Assembly: GCA_016874115.1 (NCBI GenBank)
Contig: VGVA01000008.1
Span: 1 to 48,478, forward strand
Direction: 5' to 3'
DNA: 48,478 nt
From: Gammaproteobacteria bacterium
GTDB lineage: Bacteria > Pseudomonadota > Gammaproteobacteria > Methylococcales > Methylomonadaceae
Shown piece after piece: positions 39,800 through 47,040 of this stretch. The position numbers and the translations under genes are program-made. A model generated the notes under the pieces. It had not been told where the DNA came from, did no database searches, and saw only the letters and a list, made by a program, of their open reading frames with translations. The first letter of the stretch is position 1. Each line of letters opens with the position of its first letter.

Positions 39800-39930
39800 T
39801 CGGTTAATAACTAAGCATGCATGTTAGATGATTTCTCATTTGGGCATCCGCACTGACTGGGTTGTCCAGGAATCCGGTGAACAATGCAATAGAAACAAAC
39901 GCTTATAAAAAAATTATTTTTTGCTCAACA

Positions 39931-39976
39931 AGCACAATATATTGTGCTATAGTTTCATAAAATCACAATATATCGG
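39931..39976 (+). promoter_or_regulatory. Pair of NrdR boxes upstream of nrdJa
   Basis: Box 1 is the perfect palindrome AGCACAATATATTGTGCT (39931-39948). Box 2 shares CACAATATAT (39964-39973). The two shared cores are exactly 31 bp apart, about three helical turns, which is the usual spacing of NrdR boxes. NrdR represses ribonucleotide reductase genes in response to the ATP/dATP balance. Binding is inferred from the motif and the downstream gene. Confidence 0.8.
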
Positions 39977-40006
39977 AATTAATCTTAAGGGTTGTCCGGT
40001 ACAGAC

Positions 40007-40031
40007 TTTAACAGGCGCTACGCCTGTTAAA
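40007..40031 (+). other. Leader hairpin of nrdJa
   Basis: TTTAACAGGCG pairs perfectly with CGCCTGTTAAA around a three-base loop (11-bp stem), 78 bp before the nrdJa start. There is no T tract, so it is not a simple terminator. Confidence 0.5.
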
Positions 40032-40108
40032 CCAGGAAACGGTTAACGGGCTTTGGTCTTATTAATAAGCCTGTTGTCACATAAGTTTATTACACCGGGA
40101 GCGAAACC

Positions 40109-42259
40109 ATGCCAGCACAACTTCACGCCATTCCCAGCAACGTCACCGAAATACCATTTCAGGATGCGTCCGTCGATATCTGGGACACCAAGTACCGACT
40201 GAAAACCAAACAAGGCGAGGCCTTGGATAAAACCATGGACGAAACCTACCAGCGGGTGGCAAAAGCGTTGTCGGAAGTGGAAGAAGGCAAGGCAAAGCAG
40301 GAGCAATGCTATAAAGATTTTCTATGGGCGCTAAGACAAGGCGTGATTCCGGCTGGACGCATCATTTCCAACGCTGGCGCACAGGAACATAAGCCCGCCA
40401 CCTCCACCATTAATTGCACAGTGTCCGGCACGATTGAAGATTCCATGAACGACATTTTGGGCAAGGTTCATGAAGCCGGTTTAACGTTGAAGGCAGGCTG
40501 CGGCATCGGTTACGAATTTTCCACCCTGCGACCAAAAGATGCTTATGTCAGTGGCGCGGGCGCGTATACCTCCGGGCCTTTATCCTTCATGGACATCTAC
40601 GACAAGATGTGCTTTACCGTCTCGTCTGCGGGTGGGCGGCGCGGGGCGCAGATGGCAACCTTCGACATCGGTCATCCCGATGTCGTCGAATTTATCCGTG
40701 CCAAGCGCGAAGACGGCCGCTTGCGCCAGTTTAACCTATCTTTATTAATCACCACCGAATTCATGGACGCGGTGAAGAACGACCAGCCCTGGGCGTTGTC
40801 GTTTCCCGTCACCGAGAAAGAAGCCAAGGCCGATAAGTTGGATTTGACCGATGATAAGCTCATCGTCTGGCGCGAACATCCAGTCAAAACCGGTTATATC
40901 GTCAATAATGACGGTCTGGTCGCCTGCAAAATCAGCAAAAATATTCCGGCACGTAGGCTTTGGGACATCATCATGAGTTCCACCTACGACTACGCCGAAC
41001 CGGGCTTCATCCTGATCGACAAAGTTAATGAGATGAACAACAACTGGTTTTGCGAAAATATCAGGGCGACGAATCCCTGCGGCGAGCAGCCCTTGCCGCC
41101 TTATGGCAGTTGCTTATTAGGCTCTATTAATCTCACCCGCTTCGTGCAAAAGCCGTTCACCAAAGATGCCAGCTTCGATTGGGATACTTACCGCAAAACC
41201 ATCCGCATCTTTACCCGCATGTTGGATAACGTGGTCGAAATCAATGGCTTGCCGCTGCAACAACAGCGCGACGAAATCCTCAGCAAACGCCGTCACGGCA
41301 TGGGTTATCTGGGGTTGGGTTCCACAGTCACCATGCTCGGCATGAAGTACGGCGACCAGCCTTCCGTTGATTTCACCGAGGAAGTTACCAAAGTGCTGGC
41401 GGTGGAAGGCTGGAAGGAAGCCTTGTCGCTCGCCAAAGAAAAAGGTCCTGCGCCAGTGATGGTACAGGAATACACCGTGACCGGCGAGATGCTGCACAAA
41501 CGCCCGGAAATGCTGGCGGATGGTTATAAGATTGGCGACAAGGTATCTGGCAAAATTCTACACGCCAAATACAGTCGCTACATGCAACAAGTCGCGCAGA
41601 TCGAGCCTGCGCTGGTCGCCGAATTGGCCGAAACCGGTGCGCGTTTCACCCACCACAGCTCCATCGCGCCGACCGGCACTATCTCCTTATCGCTCGCCAA
41701 CAACGCCAGCAACGGCATCGAACCGAGTTTCGCCCACCACTACTCGCGCAATGTCATCCGCGCCGGCAAAAAATCCAAGGAAAAGGTCGATGTCTACTCC
41801 TTTGAACTCCTGGCCTACCGCGAGATGGTTAACCCCAAGGCCATGCCTTACAGCGAGGAACCTGCACTTCAACTGCCCGACTATTTCATCGCTGCCGACG
41901 ACATAACGCCCAAACAACACGTTGACATCCAGGCCGCCGCGCAAAAGTGGATTGACTCATCCATCTCCAAAACCGCCAACGTACCGACCGACTACCCCTA
42001 CGAAGACTTTAAGTCCATCTACGCCTACGCCTACGAAAAAGGCCTGAAAGGCTGCACCACCTTCCGCTTCAACCCGGCGGCATTCCAAGGTGTACTGGTC
42101 AAAGACAAAGACCTGGAAAACACCACCTACCAATTCACCCTGGAAGACGGCCACGTCGTGGAATTCAAAGGCAATGAAGAAATCGAATACGACGGCGAAA
42201 TCCACACCGCGGCGAATTTATTTGATGCGTTGAAGGAGGGGTATTATGGGAAGTTTTGA
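40109..42259 (+). CDS. nrdJa: Class II (adenosylcobalamin-dependent) ribonucleotide reductase, large subunit
   Basis: A 716-residue reductase converting ribonucleotides to deoxyribonucleotides without oxygen. Landmarks are STINCTVSGTIEDSM, LKAGCGIGYEFSTLRP, SAGGRRGAQMATFDIGHPD, the radical-site segment NPCGEQPLPPYGSC with Cys324, GSINLTRF, and HHSSIAPTGTISLSLANNASNGIEP. The chain stops before the C-terminal cysteine tail, which is encoded separately (44388-45086), as in the NrdJa/NrdJb pair of Pseudomonas. It contains only three ATTAAT copies and is richer in GC than most neighbours, which could indicate transfer. Confidence 0.93.
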   Translation: MPAQLHAIPSNVTEIPFQDASVDIWDTKYRLKTKQGEALDKTMDETYQRVAKALSEVEEGKAKQEQCYKDFLWALRQGVIPAGRIISNAGAQEHKPATSTINCTVSGTIEDSMNDILGKVHEAGLTLKAGCGIGYEFSTLRPKDAYVSGAGAYTSGPLSFMDIYDKMCFTVSSAGGRRGAQMATFDIGHPDVVEFIRAKREDGRLRQFNLSLLITTEFMDAVKNDQPWALSFPVTEKEAKADKLDLTDDKLIVWREHPVKTGYIVNNDGLVACKISKNIPARRLWDIIMSSTYDYAEPGFILIDKVNEMNNNWFCENIRATNPCGEQPLPPYGSCLLGSINLTRFVQKPFTKDASFDWDTYRKTIRIFTRMLDNVVEINGLPLQQQRDEILSKRRHGMGYLGLGSTVTMLGMKYGDQPSVDFTEEVTKVLAVEGWKEALSLAKEKGPAPVMVQEYTVTGEMLHKRPEMLADGYKIGDKVSGKILHAKYSRYMQQVAQIEPALVAELAETGARFTHHSSIAPTGTISLSLANNASNGIEPSFAHHYSRNVIRAGKKSKEKVDVYSFELLAYREMVNPKAMPYSEEPALQLPDYFIAADDITPKQHVDIQAAAQKWIDSSISKTANVPTDYPYEDFKSIYAYAYEKGLKGCTTFRFNPAAFQGVLVKDKDLENTTYQFTLEDGHVVEFKGNEEIEYDGEIHTAANLFDALKEGYYGKF

Positions 42260-42290
42260 TGATTTTAATATGTCGCTTTTTATTAACTAC

Positions 42291-42560
42291 CGTTCGTCCT
42301 GAGCTTGTCGAAGGATGAACACATTGAATTAAAGCCGGTTCCCGCACCGGCAGGCGGGTTTCTTTTCTTTGGGCGCGGCCAAAGAAAAGAAACCAAAAGA
42401 AAGGCCGCCCGGATGCCGCTTATTTCCTGCGCTTCTCGCATTTATCAGGGGTGGTCAAAAGGGACTCCTGTCCCTTTGACAATTCACGGCATCCCTGCCG
42501 TGACCCTAACGGGCTATTCCCGATAAATGCTCCGATGCTCGGCGTGGCAAAACGGGAAAG
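42291..42560 (+). repeat. Left copy of an inverted multi-hairpin repeat
   Basis: It opens CGTTCGTCCTGAGCTTGTCG and contains five stems. H1 is GCCGGT/ACCGGC (42334-42351). H2 is a perfect 16-bp stem, GGTTTCTTTTCTTTGG with its complement (42357-42394). H3 has 11 bp with one bulged A (42454-42480). H4 is CACGGC/GCCGTG (42485-42502). H5 is CGGG/CCCG (42510-42522). The same order appears inverted at 44040-44352. Confidence 0.85.
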
Positions 42561-42636
42561 GGTACAAAGATTGGGCAAAGGCAACAGTAGTACAGGGATT
42601 CAAACCCTGTCCCTAAGCAGTGAAATTTAAAAAAAT

Positions 42637-42706
42637 GTAGGATGTGCTGTACAAAGTGAAGCGCATGAATCGCGAACGATGCGGTTTGTTTCTCGGTACA
42701 TACTAC
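42637..42706. repeat. Short GTAGG-type repeat
   Basis: GTAGGATGTGCTGTAC at one end is answered imperfectly by GTACATACTAC at the other, with GCGCATGAATCGCGAACGAT between. The style is that of scattered small palindromic repeats in Gammaproteobacteria. Confidence 0.45.
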
Positions 42707-42751
42707 GAGCTAGTAACAAAATTTCTAATGATAAAGATGCAAGGTCATTAA

Positions 42752-43990
42752 ATGAGGCCACAATGGGAATCTCAAATTAGTATGCTAGACAGTGCGTTGC
42801 AGCAATGGGAAGAAATGTATCCCAAATTACCTGCAACTTTCACATATCAAAATGCTGTTTTTACAGTTAAAGAGCTAACTACATCGTTGAGAGAAATTAT
42901 TGGAATTGTCCGAGCCGTTTCCAGTTGTGAGGATATTGATCCAGTATTACTTGCTGTACATCAGCAAAACATTATCAATGTTTGTGGTCAGATTCCCTCG
43001 GCTATTGTTAATTCAATTGCTAGTCCGCAGAGTTATTTGGAACAATTAGTCGGCTACATCTGGTCGATTCGCTCTTCAATTGTGTGGCTTATTACACCGA
43101 GACTTACTGAATATTATGGAAATTGGGTCAAAAATTCTGATGTATATGGAAAGATAGAGGCTACCGAGGACTTATATAAACGGATATCAGATTCAATCGA
43201 ATTGATTAATAATTCAATAAGTCGTGCTAATGAAGCTGATAATACAGCAAAAAATATTTTACAGGTTATTCAGGGTTACGAACGAGAAGCGGCAAACGCG
43301 AAAACTAATGCTGAGAGTAGTTCATCATTAGCCTTAACAAATAAAGATAATGTTCAAGATTTACTTTCTAAACTTGAAGCTGGGCAAACAAAACAACAAG
43401 AGTTGTTTGAGAAAATTAATTCTCTTCATGAAGCTGCAAACGATGTTCTCGAAGGCTCAAGCAAGGTCGGCTTAGCTGCATCTTTTGCAGCGCGCCGAGA
43501 AAACCTTGAAAATAGCCAAAAATATTGGATTGGTTTCTTCTTTTTTGGAATAGGAATTTTAATTATTGGAATATTTTTGACCACTACTGGTTTCATTAAC
43601 TTAGTTCCTTTAATTAAGGCGGATGGAACCATGGACTCATGGGGTGTCCTTGTACGCATACTGCTTACAGGGCCAGCGATTTGGTTTACATGGTTTGTGG
43701 CGAGGCAATACGGACACACGATGAGATTAATCGAAGATTATGCCTTCAAAGAAGCATCTGCTCTTGCTTTTGTTGGTTATAAGAGAGAAATGGGTGAAGA
43801 CTTAGAAATGATTAAATTACTCAGGGAAACTGCGATCAAGAATTTTGGTGCAGCACCAACAAGAATGCTATCTATTTCAGAACCTTCGTCACCTGTTCAC
43901 GAGTTGGTTGATAAAGCTTTACAAGAAAAAGGTGGATTGGAAAAAGTTACAGAGTTTTTAAAAACAATAGTTTCTAGCAAAAACTCATAA
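42752..43990 (+). CDS. Coiled-coil, two-helix membrane protein of unknown function (cargo gene)
   Basis: A 412-residue protein. Residues 1-130 are mixed helical. Residues about 135-235 look like a coiled coil rich in Asn, Ala, Glu and Lys. Two membrane helices follow (about 259-283 and 297-316), then a cytosolic tail with the motif EDYAFKEASALAFVGYK (328-344). I recall this tail in uncharacterised bacterial membrane proteins of variable regions, but cannot name a family with certainty. Base use is AT-rich and unlike the flanking genes. It is the only gene inside the inverted repeats. A role in defence or stress is possible but unproven. Confidence 0.75.
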   Translation: MRPQWESQISMLDSALQQWEEMYPKLPATFTYQNAVFTVKELTTSLREIIGIVRAVSSCEDIDPVLLAVHQQNIINVCGQIPSAIVNSIASPQSYLEQLVGYIWSIRSSIVWLITPRLTEYYGNWVKNSDVYGKIEATEDLYKRISDSIELINNSISRANEADNTAKNILQVIQGYEREAANAKTNAESSSSLALTNKDNVQDLLSKLEAGQTKQQELFEKINSLHEAANDVLEGSSKVGLAASFAARRENLENSQKYWIGFFFFGIGILIIGIFLTTTGFINLVPLIKADGTMDSWGVLVRILLTGPAIWFTWFVARQYGHTMRLIEDYAFKEASALAFVGYKREMGEDLEMIKLLRETAIKNFGAAPTRMLSISEPSSPVHELVDKALQEKGGLEKVTEFLKTIVSSKNS

Positions 43991-43993
43991 ATC

Positions 43994-44026
43994 CCGTAGA
44001 TTACGCTACGCTAATCGAACCTACGG
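43994..44026. repeat. Short GTAGG/GATTA palindromic repeat
   Basis: CCGTAG...CTACGG ends enclose GATTA-CGCTACGC-TAATC. It resembles the ends of the element at 12591-12763. It sits four bases after the cargo gene stop and may act as its terminator hairpin. Confidence 0.55.
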
Positions 44027-44039
44027 ATGCCAAGGTGTC

Positions 44040-44352
44040 TTTTCCCCGTTATGCCGCGCCGAGCACTGGCGGTTTTGTCGGGAATAGCCCGAAGGGGTGC
44101 GGCAGGGATGCCGCAATTTGCCAGAAGGACAAGGATGTCCTTTCTGGTTTATGCCTTGTGGGTACAAACCTCGATAAAATCGACGGAGCGCAGGATGAAG
44201 CGGCATCGGGCGGATTTCTTTTGGATACTTTTCTTTGTCCGCGCAAAGAAAAGTATCACGCCTGCCGGTGCGGGAACCGGCATTAAAAAATTTGCATTAA
44301 TAACTATACAAAATCAAGTATCGTTCATGGTTCGACAAGCTCACTACGAACG
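44040..44352 (-). repeat. Right copy of the inverted multi-hairpin repeat
   Basis: This copy reads leftward. H1 is identical (44264-44281). H2 is GATACTTTTCTTTG with its complement (44224-44257). H3 is CCAGAAGGAC with GTCCTTTCTGG, one bulge (44121-44147). H4 is GCGGCA/TGCCGC (44099-44114). H5 is CGGG/CCCG (44079-44091). The outer end is CGTTCGTAGTGAGCTTGTCG on the minus strand. Stems differ from the left copy but remain paired. Confidence 0.85.
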
Positions 44353-44360
44353 GTTATAAA
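44331..44360 (+). promoter_or_regulatory. Possible promoter for nrdJb at the insertion edge
   Basis: TTCGAC (44331-44336), an 18-bp spacer, then TATAAA (44355-44360), straddling the end of the right repeat. It could restore nrdJb transcription after the insertion. The -35 match is poor. Confidence 0.35.
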
Positions 44361-44387
44361 ATATAAACAAACCAAAGGAGTCCAACC

Positions 44388-45086
44388 ATGACCCACAAAA
44401 TCAGCAAAAATATCGTCGGCTATAAGGTGCTGACACCGGAAGATAAGGTTGTAGCAGAAGCCAAAACTGCCGAAAGCCAAGTTCAAGCGGATAACCTTAG
44501 CGTTGAGAGTATGCACGAAAATGTCGAGCGACCAGAAGTGTTGCTTGGCTCGACATACAAGATTAAAACGCCGCAGTCGGAACACGCCTTGTATATCACG
44601 ATTAACGACATGATTCTGAATGCTGGAACGGAACATGAGGAACGCCGTCCGTATGAGATCTTTATCAACTCTAAGAACATGGAACATTTCCAGTGGGTGC
44701 TGGCGTTAACACGGGTTATCTCCGCCGTGTTCCGCAAGGGCGGCGACGCTTGCTTTTTGGTGGAAGAGATGAAGGCAGTGTTCGATCCGCGTGGCGGGTA
44801 TTTCAAGAAAGGCGGGGTATACATGCCCTCGCTGGTGGCGGAAATCGGTCATGCGATTGAGTCGCACTTAAAACACATCGGCATGATTAAACCGCAAGCG
44901 ATGAGCGCGCACCAGATACAATTTCTAGCGGATAAGCGCAAGGAATTTGAAGTGCAACACGGTGAAAGTGGTGAAACGGGCTTCCCCGATAAAGCCGTGC
45001 TGTGCACTAAATGCAGCACCAAGGCAATGGTGCTGATGGACGGTTGCATGACGTGCCTGAATTGCGGGGAAAGCAAGTGCGGTTAA
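44388..45086 (+). CDS. nrdJb: Class II ribonucleotide reductase, small C-terminal subunit
   Basis: A 232-residue protein with an AAGGAG site eight bases before its ATG. It has a TSCPD-type domain (YITINDMILNAGTEHEERRPYEIFINSKNMEHFQWVLALTRVISAVFRKGG) and a zinc-ribbon-like cysteine tail (CTKCSTKAM, then CMTCLNCGESKCG). In Pseudomonas, NrdJb is separate from NrdJa and is needed for the full reductase; the tail cysteines re-reduce the active site. Here it lies 2.1 kb from nrdJa because of the insertion. Confidence 0.88.
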   Translation: MTHKISKNIVGYKVLTPEDKVVAEAKTAESQVQADNLSVESMHENVERPEVLLGSTYKIKTPQSEHALYITINDMILNAGTEHEERRPYEIFINSKNMEHFQWVLALTRVISAVFRKGGDACFLVEEMKAVFDPRGGYFKKGGVYMPSLVAEIGHAIESHLKHIGMIKPQAMSAHQIQFLADKRKEFEVQHGESGETGFPDKAVLCTKCSTKAMVLMDGCMTCLNCGESKCG

Positions 45087-45150
45087 CGGCTGCAAAAGAA
45101 AGCGGAAAAAAGAAGTTACGTTATAAAAACACAACGAGAAGGCACAAAAA

Positions 45151-45184
45151 AAGGACTGAGCAGAAGCTGAGTCCTTGTTTTGTC
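45151..45184 (+). terminator. Rho-independent terminator after nrdJb
   Basis: AAGGACT and AGC pair with GCT and AGTCCTT (one G-G mismatch, AGAA loop), followed by GTTTTGTCTTT. It lies 64 bases past the nrdJb stop. Confidence 0.75.
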
Positions 45185-45372
45185 TTTGGTACGAGGGCCG
45201 GAATCCATTTGGCGTCCAACTTTATGATATACAAGATGTTTTCTGCTAGTATTTTTCAACGGGAACAGGTCGGGGAACAGTTTAAAATTGTTTCCTTGGG
45301 GTTGTTCCTATTTCAGTAACAAATGTACTCTTTTCATAAAGCCTCTGTCCATAAAATTTTGGTTGATGATGT

Positions 45373-45528
45373 CTAAAACCTCTCCATAGCATCCATCAAT
45401 ATCATTCTGACAAATTCGCTTTCCGATAAGTTTCGGCTTCTGGCTGAGGCATAAAGGCTGTGGGCTAATGAATGGCTCATTCGATAGGAACGCATAATGC
45501 CATAGGTCTTGTGTGTGCTTGGTTTCAT
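45373..45528 (-). CDS. Small ribbon-helix-helix-like protein
   Basis: A 51-residue protein. The start at 45528 is set by a strong AGGAG site; the frame stays open further upstream without such a site. The chain MRSYRMSHSLAHSLYASARS, then RNLSESEFVRMILMDAMERF, fits the strand-helix-helix pattern of CopG/Arc-type DNA-binding dimers. A polar Ser-Glu-Ser-Glu turn opens the second helix. It may be an antitoxin-like or mobile-element regulator. No toxin gene is seen beside it. Moderate certainty. Confidence 0.55.
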   Translation of the reverse strand: MKPSTHKTYGIMRSYRMSHSLAHSLYASARSRNLSESEFVRMILMDAMERF

Positions 45529-45712
45529 GATTTTCTCCTGTCTTACCCAGGTATTTATCATTGGATGACTCAAACCCGTAGCACCTTTAGTCGGTTTTAC
45601 CGACAAACCGCTAGCGATGGATTTTGGACGCAACTTTCCATTGGGGGGCAATGCTTTTTACGGTCAGATTTAACCGTAGATGCTACACGATGGAAGTGAG
45701 CTGACGCTCACT

Positions 45713-45750
45713 GGTGCTTCCCTATCGGTCAGCACCGCTTTTTCTTTTCC
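45713..45750 (+). terminator. Plus-strand terminator-like hairpin
   Basis: GGTGCT pairs with AGCACC over a 12-base loop, followed by GCTTTTTCTTTT. It implies a plus-strand transcript that would be antisense to the leader of the small ribbon-helix-helix gene. Confidence 0.5.
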
Positions 45751-45836
45751 AGTCTGATTTCAGATTCATTTTTTTTTGCTTTCATGCTTCAAAACTGCCA
45801 GGGCTACTATCGTTTATATTCAGGAGGATATTGCCT

Positions 45837-46010
45837 GTGGCTAATCTTCATCTAGATTACGATTTACTGGATTTTTGCCCCCAAATTGGGAGCAAAAACA
45901 TAATTTCATCTGAGTTGACTTCATTACCTAGAGTGACACTGATTACAGAGGCGGTTGGCCGTTACCTCGAAGTGCGCTTTTTGTTTCTTACGTTCCAACG
46001 GTGGCAATAG
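45837..46010 (+). CDS. Small hypothetical protein, GTG start
   Basis: A 57-residue reading frame with a perfect AGGAGG (45822-45827) nine bases before GTG 45837. The product begins MANLHLDYDLLDFCPQIGSK and ends in an aromatic, basic tail. No family is recognised. A strong hairpin lies inside its first third. The ribosome site is the main support. Confidence 0.4.
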   Translation: MANLHLDYDLLDFCPQIGSKNIISSELTSLPRVTLITEAVGRYLEVRFLFLTFQRWQ

Positions 46011-46419
46011 GAAAACACTCTAGTCGTAGCCCTATTACGTCTGGGAATTACCCAGTCTTTTAGCCTTTTCATGATATTCAAATTACCGAAATTGGTTTTA
46101 CAGAAGGCGTATCCAATCAGCATCCACAACACGCGGTGTGGGTAGTCGGTAAAGTCACTGCTTCAGCCCAGTTGTTCCCTCTACGCGAAGCACATTCCGT
46201 ATCTCGGGGCACCTCATCATTTCACCGGTGCAAGTTCTTATCTGAAGTGTTTGCCTATTGGTATTTGAGGAACCACTACCTTTCGCCGTTTAGCCTGTTC
46301 GATTGCCTATTCTTTTATTGCTTACTTTTATTTAGCAAAGTCAGACAAAAAGGGCCTGAAATAGTGGTTTTTTGATGGTTTTCAGTCAGACCGGATAAAT
46401 ATATTGAAGGAGAACCACG

Positions 46420-46800
46420 ATGAAGATCCAAGAACTACTCAGCGATGACGAGCTGTACGAACTGACGTTAATGATGACGGAAATCATTTGGCAAAGTTTG
46501 ATGGCCCATTCAATTTCAGATGTAAACGAAGCGTATAGACCGTCTCATCACCGGTCATTTAGACCCGTCAGAAGACCCGTTAATAGCGCCGTCACCCAAC
46601 GGCCCAGGGTGCCCGTTAAACCATTCCCGAAACCCAAGCCGCTTTATCCAGAACGCACCCAAATATCACAAGCTCAACGCCTGAAGACCAACCCCAAAAT
46701 TGATCCCTTAAAGGGCTACAACGCCAGGCTGGACAATACCAATGTATTCCCGGAAATCACCGATGCTGAAAAAGAGATTGAGAGGAAGCGAAATCGATAA
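46420..46800 (+). CDS. Hypothetical proline- and arginine-rich protein
   Basis: A 126-residue protein with a good AAGGAG site. The first 35 residues form an acidic, hydrophobic helix ([26 protein letters not shown]). The remainder is disordered-looking, basic and Pro-rich ([27 protein letters not shown]). No membrane segment and no known family. It ends within about 20 bases of an IS21-type istB remnant, so its C-terminus could have been altered by insertion. Confidence 0.5.
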   Translation: MKIQELLSDDELYELTLMMTEIIWQSLMAHSISDVNEAYRPSHHRSFRPVRRPVNSAVTQRPRVPVKPFPKPKPLYPERTQISQAQRLKTNPKIDPLKGYNARLDNTNVFPEITDAEKEIERKRNR

Positions 46801-46976
46801 AAGCCCGCCGGACAGTCACCGCTAATTTAAGTTTTGGCGAATGGGTGCAGGTCTTTGGGGATGCCAAAATGACCACCGCACTACTCGACAGGATTACCCA
46901 TCATTGCGATATCCTGGAAACCGGCAACGATTCCTTTCGATTTAAGCAACGCAAAAAGGCGGTAGAAAACCTATAG
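46800..46976 (+). pseudogene. istB: 3' fragment of an IS21-family istB
   Basis: The frame read from 46803 gives the IstB C-terminal signature [39 protein letters not shown] and RFKQRKK, ending in TAG 46974-46976. IstB is the AAA+ transposition helper of IS21 elements. The Walker A and B parts and all of istA are missing upstream, so this is a remnant. The element end lies at 47040. Confidence 0.85.
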
Positions 46977-46987
46977 CCTTACAGTTT

Positions 46988-47040
46988 GTCTGGAAACTAT
47001 TCGGCGCTCTTTAGTGGAAACTTTTCAAAGCCGTTTGACA
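46988..47040 (+). repeat. Right end of the IS21-family remnant
   Basis: Two iterated terminal motifs occur: TCTGGAAACT (about 46989) and GTGGAAACTTTTCAA (47014-47028). The end reads CCGTTTGACA. Its complement TGTCAAACGGCTTTGAAAAG aligns with the left end at 48223, including the TG terminus expected of IS21 elements. Confidence 0.75.

Larger units (their letters stand above)
42260..42751. other. Left flank of the insertion: repeats, no gene
   Basis: After the nrdJa stop come 31 bases of ordinary sequence, then the left inverted repeat (42291-42560). A short hairpin follows (ACAGGG...CCCTGT near 42590-42611), then a GTAGGATGTGC-type repeat (42637-42706). I see no gene here. Confidence 0.6.
42291..44352. 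mobile_element. Candidate 2.06-kb cargo element between nrdJa and nrdJb
   Basis: Inverted repeats of 270 and 313 bp bound an AT-rich single gene. The element separates two subunit genes that belong together. There is no transposase inside, and I could not find a target duplication with confidence. The cargo region is plainly different in base and codon use from both nrdJ genes. The boundaries are those of the repeat match, not proven transposition ends. Confidence 0.65.
43991..44387. other. Right flank of the insertion: repeats and nrdJb leader, no gene
   Basis: It holds a short GTAGG palindrome (43994-44026), the right inverted repeat (44040-44352), a possible promoter (44331-44360) and the nrdJb ribosome site AAGGAG. 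No credible reading frame is present. Confidence 0.6.
45529..46419. other. Hairpin-rich region of uncertain content
   Basis: These 891 bp hold one small candidate gene (45837-46010) and many stems. They include GTCGGT/ACCGAC near 45590, AGTGAGC/GCTCACT (45695-45712), GGTGCT/AGCACC followed by a T run (45713-45750), TTTTTGC...GCAAAAA (45872-45898), AATAGG/CCTATT, CTGGG/CCCAG (46050-46064), and AACCACTA/TAGTGGTT with six T (46272-46372). Several frames give protein-like stretches broken by stops. It may be a structured RNA, or a decayed gene. Confidence 0.45.

Noticed and set aside
39860-39890. GGAATCCGGTGAACAATGC, reminiscent of a cobalamin riboswitch core, upstream of a B12-dependent reductase
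   Set aside because: I found no B12 box (GCCACTG) or the other conserved blocks in order. A covariance search would decide.
43201-43740. ATTAAT copies in the cargo gene as evidence that it is native
   Set aside because: The gene is AT-rich enough that three copies need no special cause.
42241-44387. A target-site duplication at the ends of the nrdJ insertion
   Set aside because: The flanks (TTAACTAC on the left, GGTTATAA on the right) show no convincing direct repeat.
46136-46375. A 79-codon plus-strand frame starting at GTG
   Set aside because: It has no ribosome site, odd composition at its end (long Leu/Phe/Cys run), and lies in the hairpin region. At best it is a fragment of a decayed gene.
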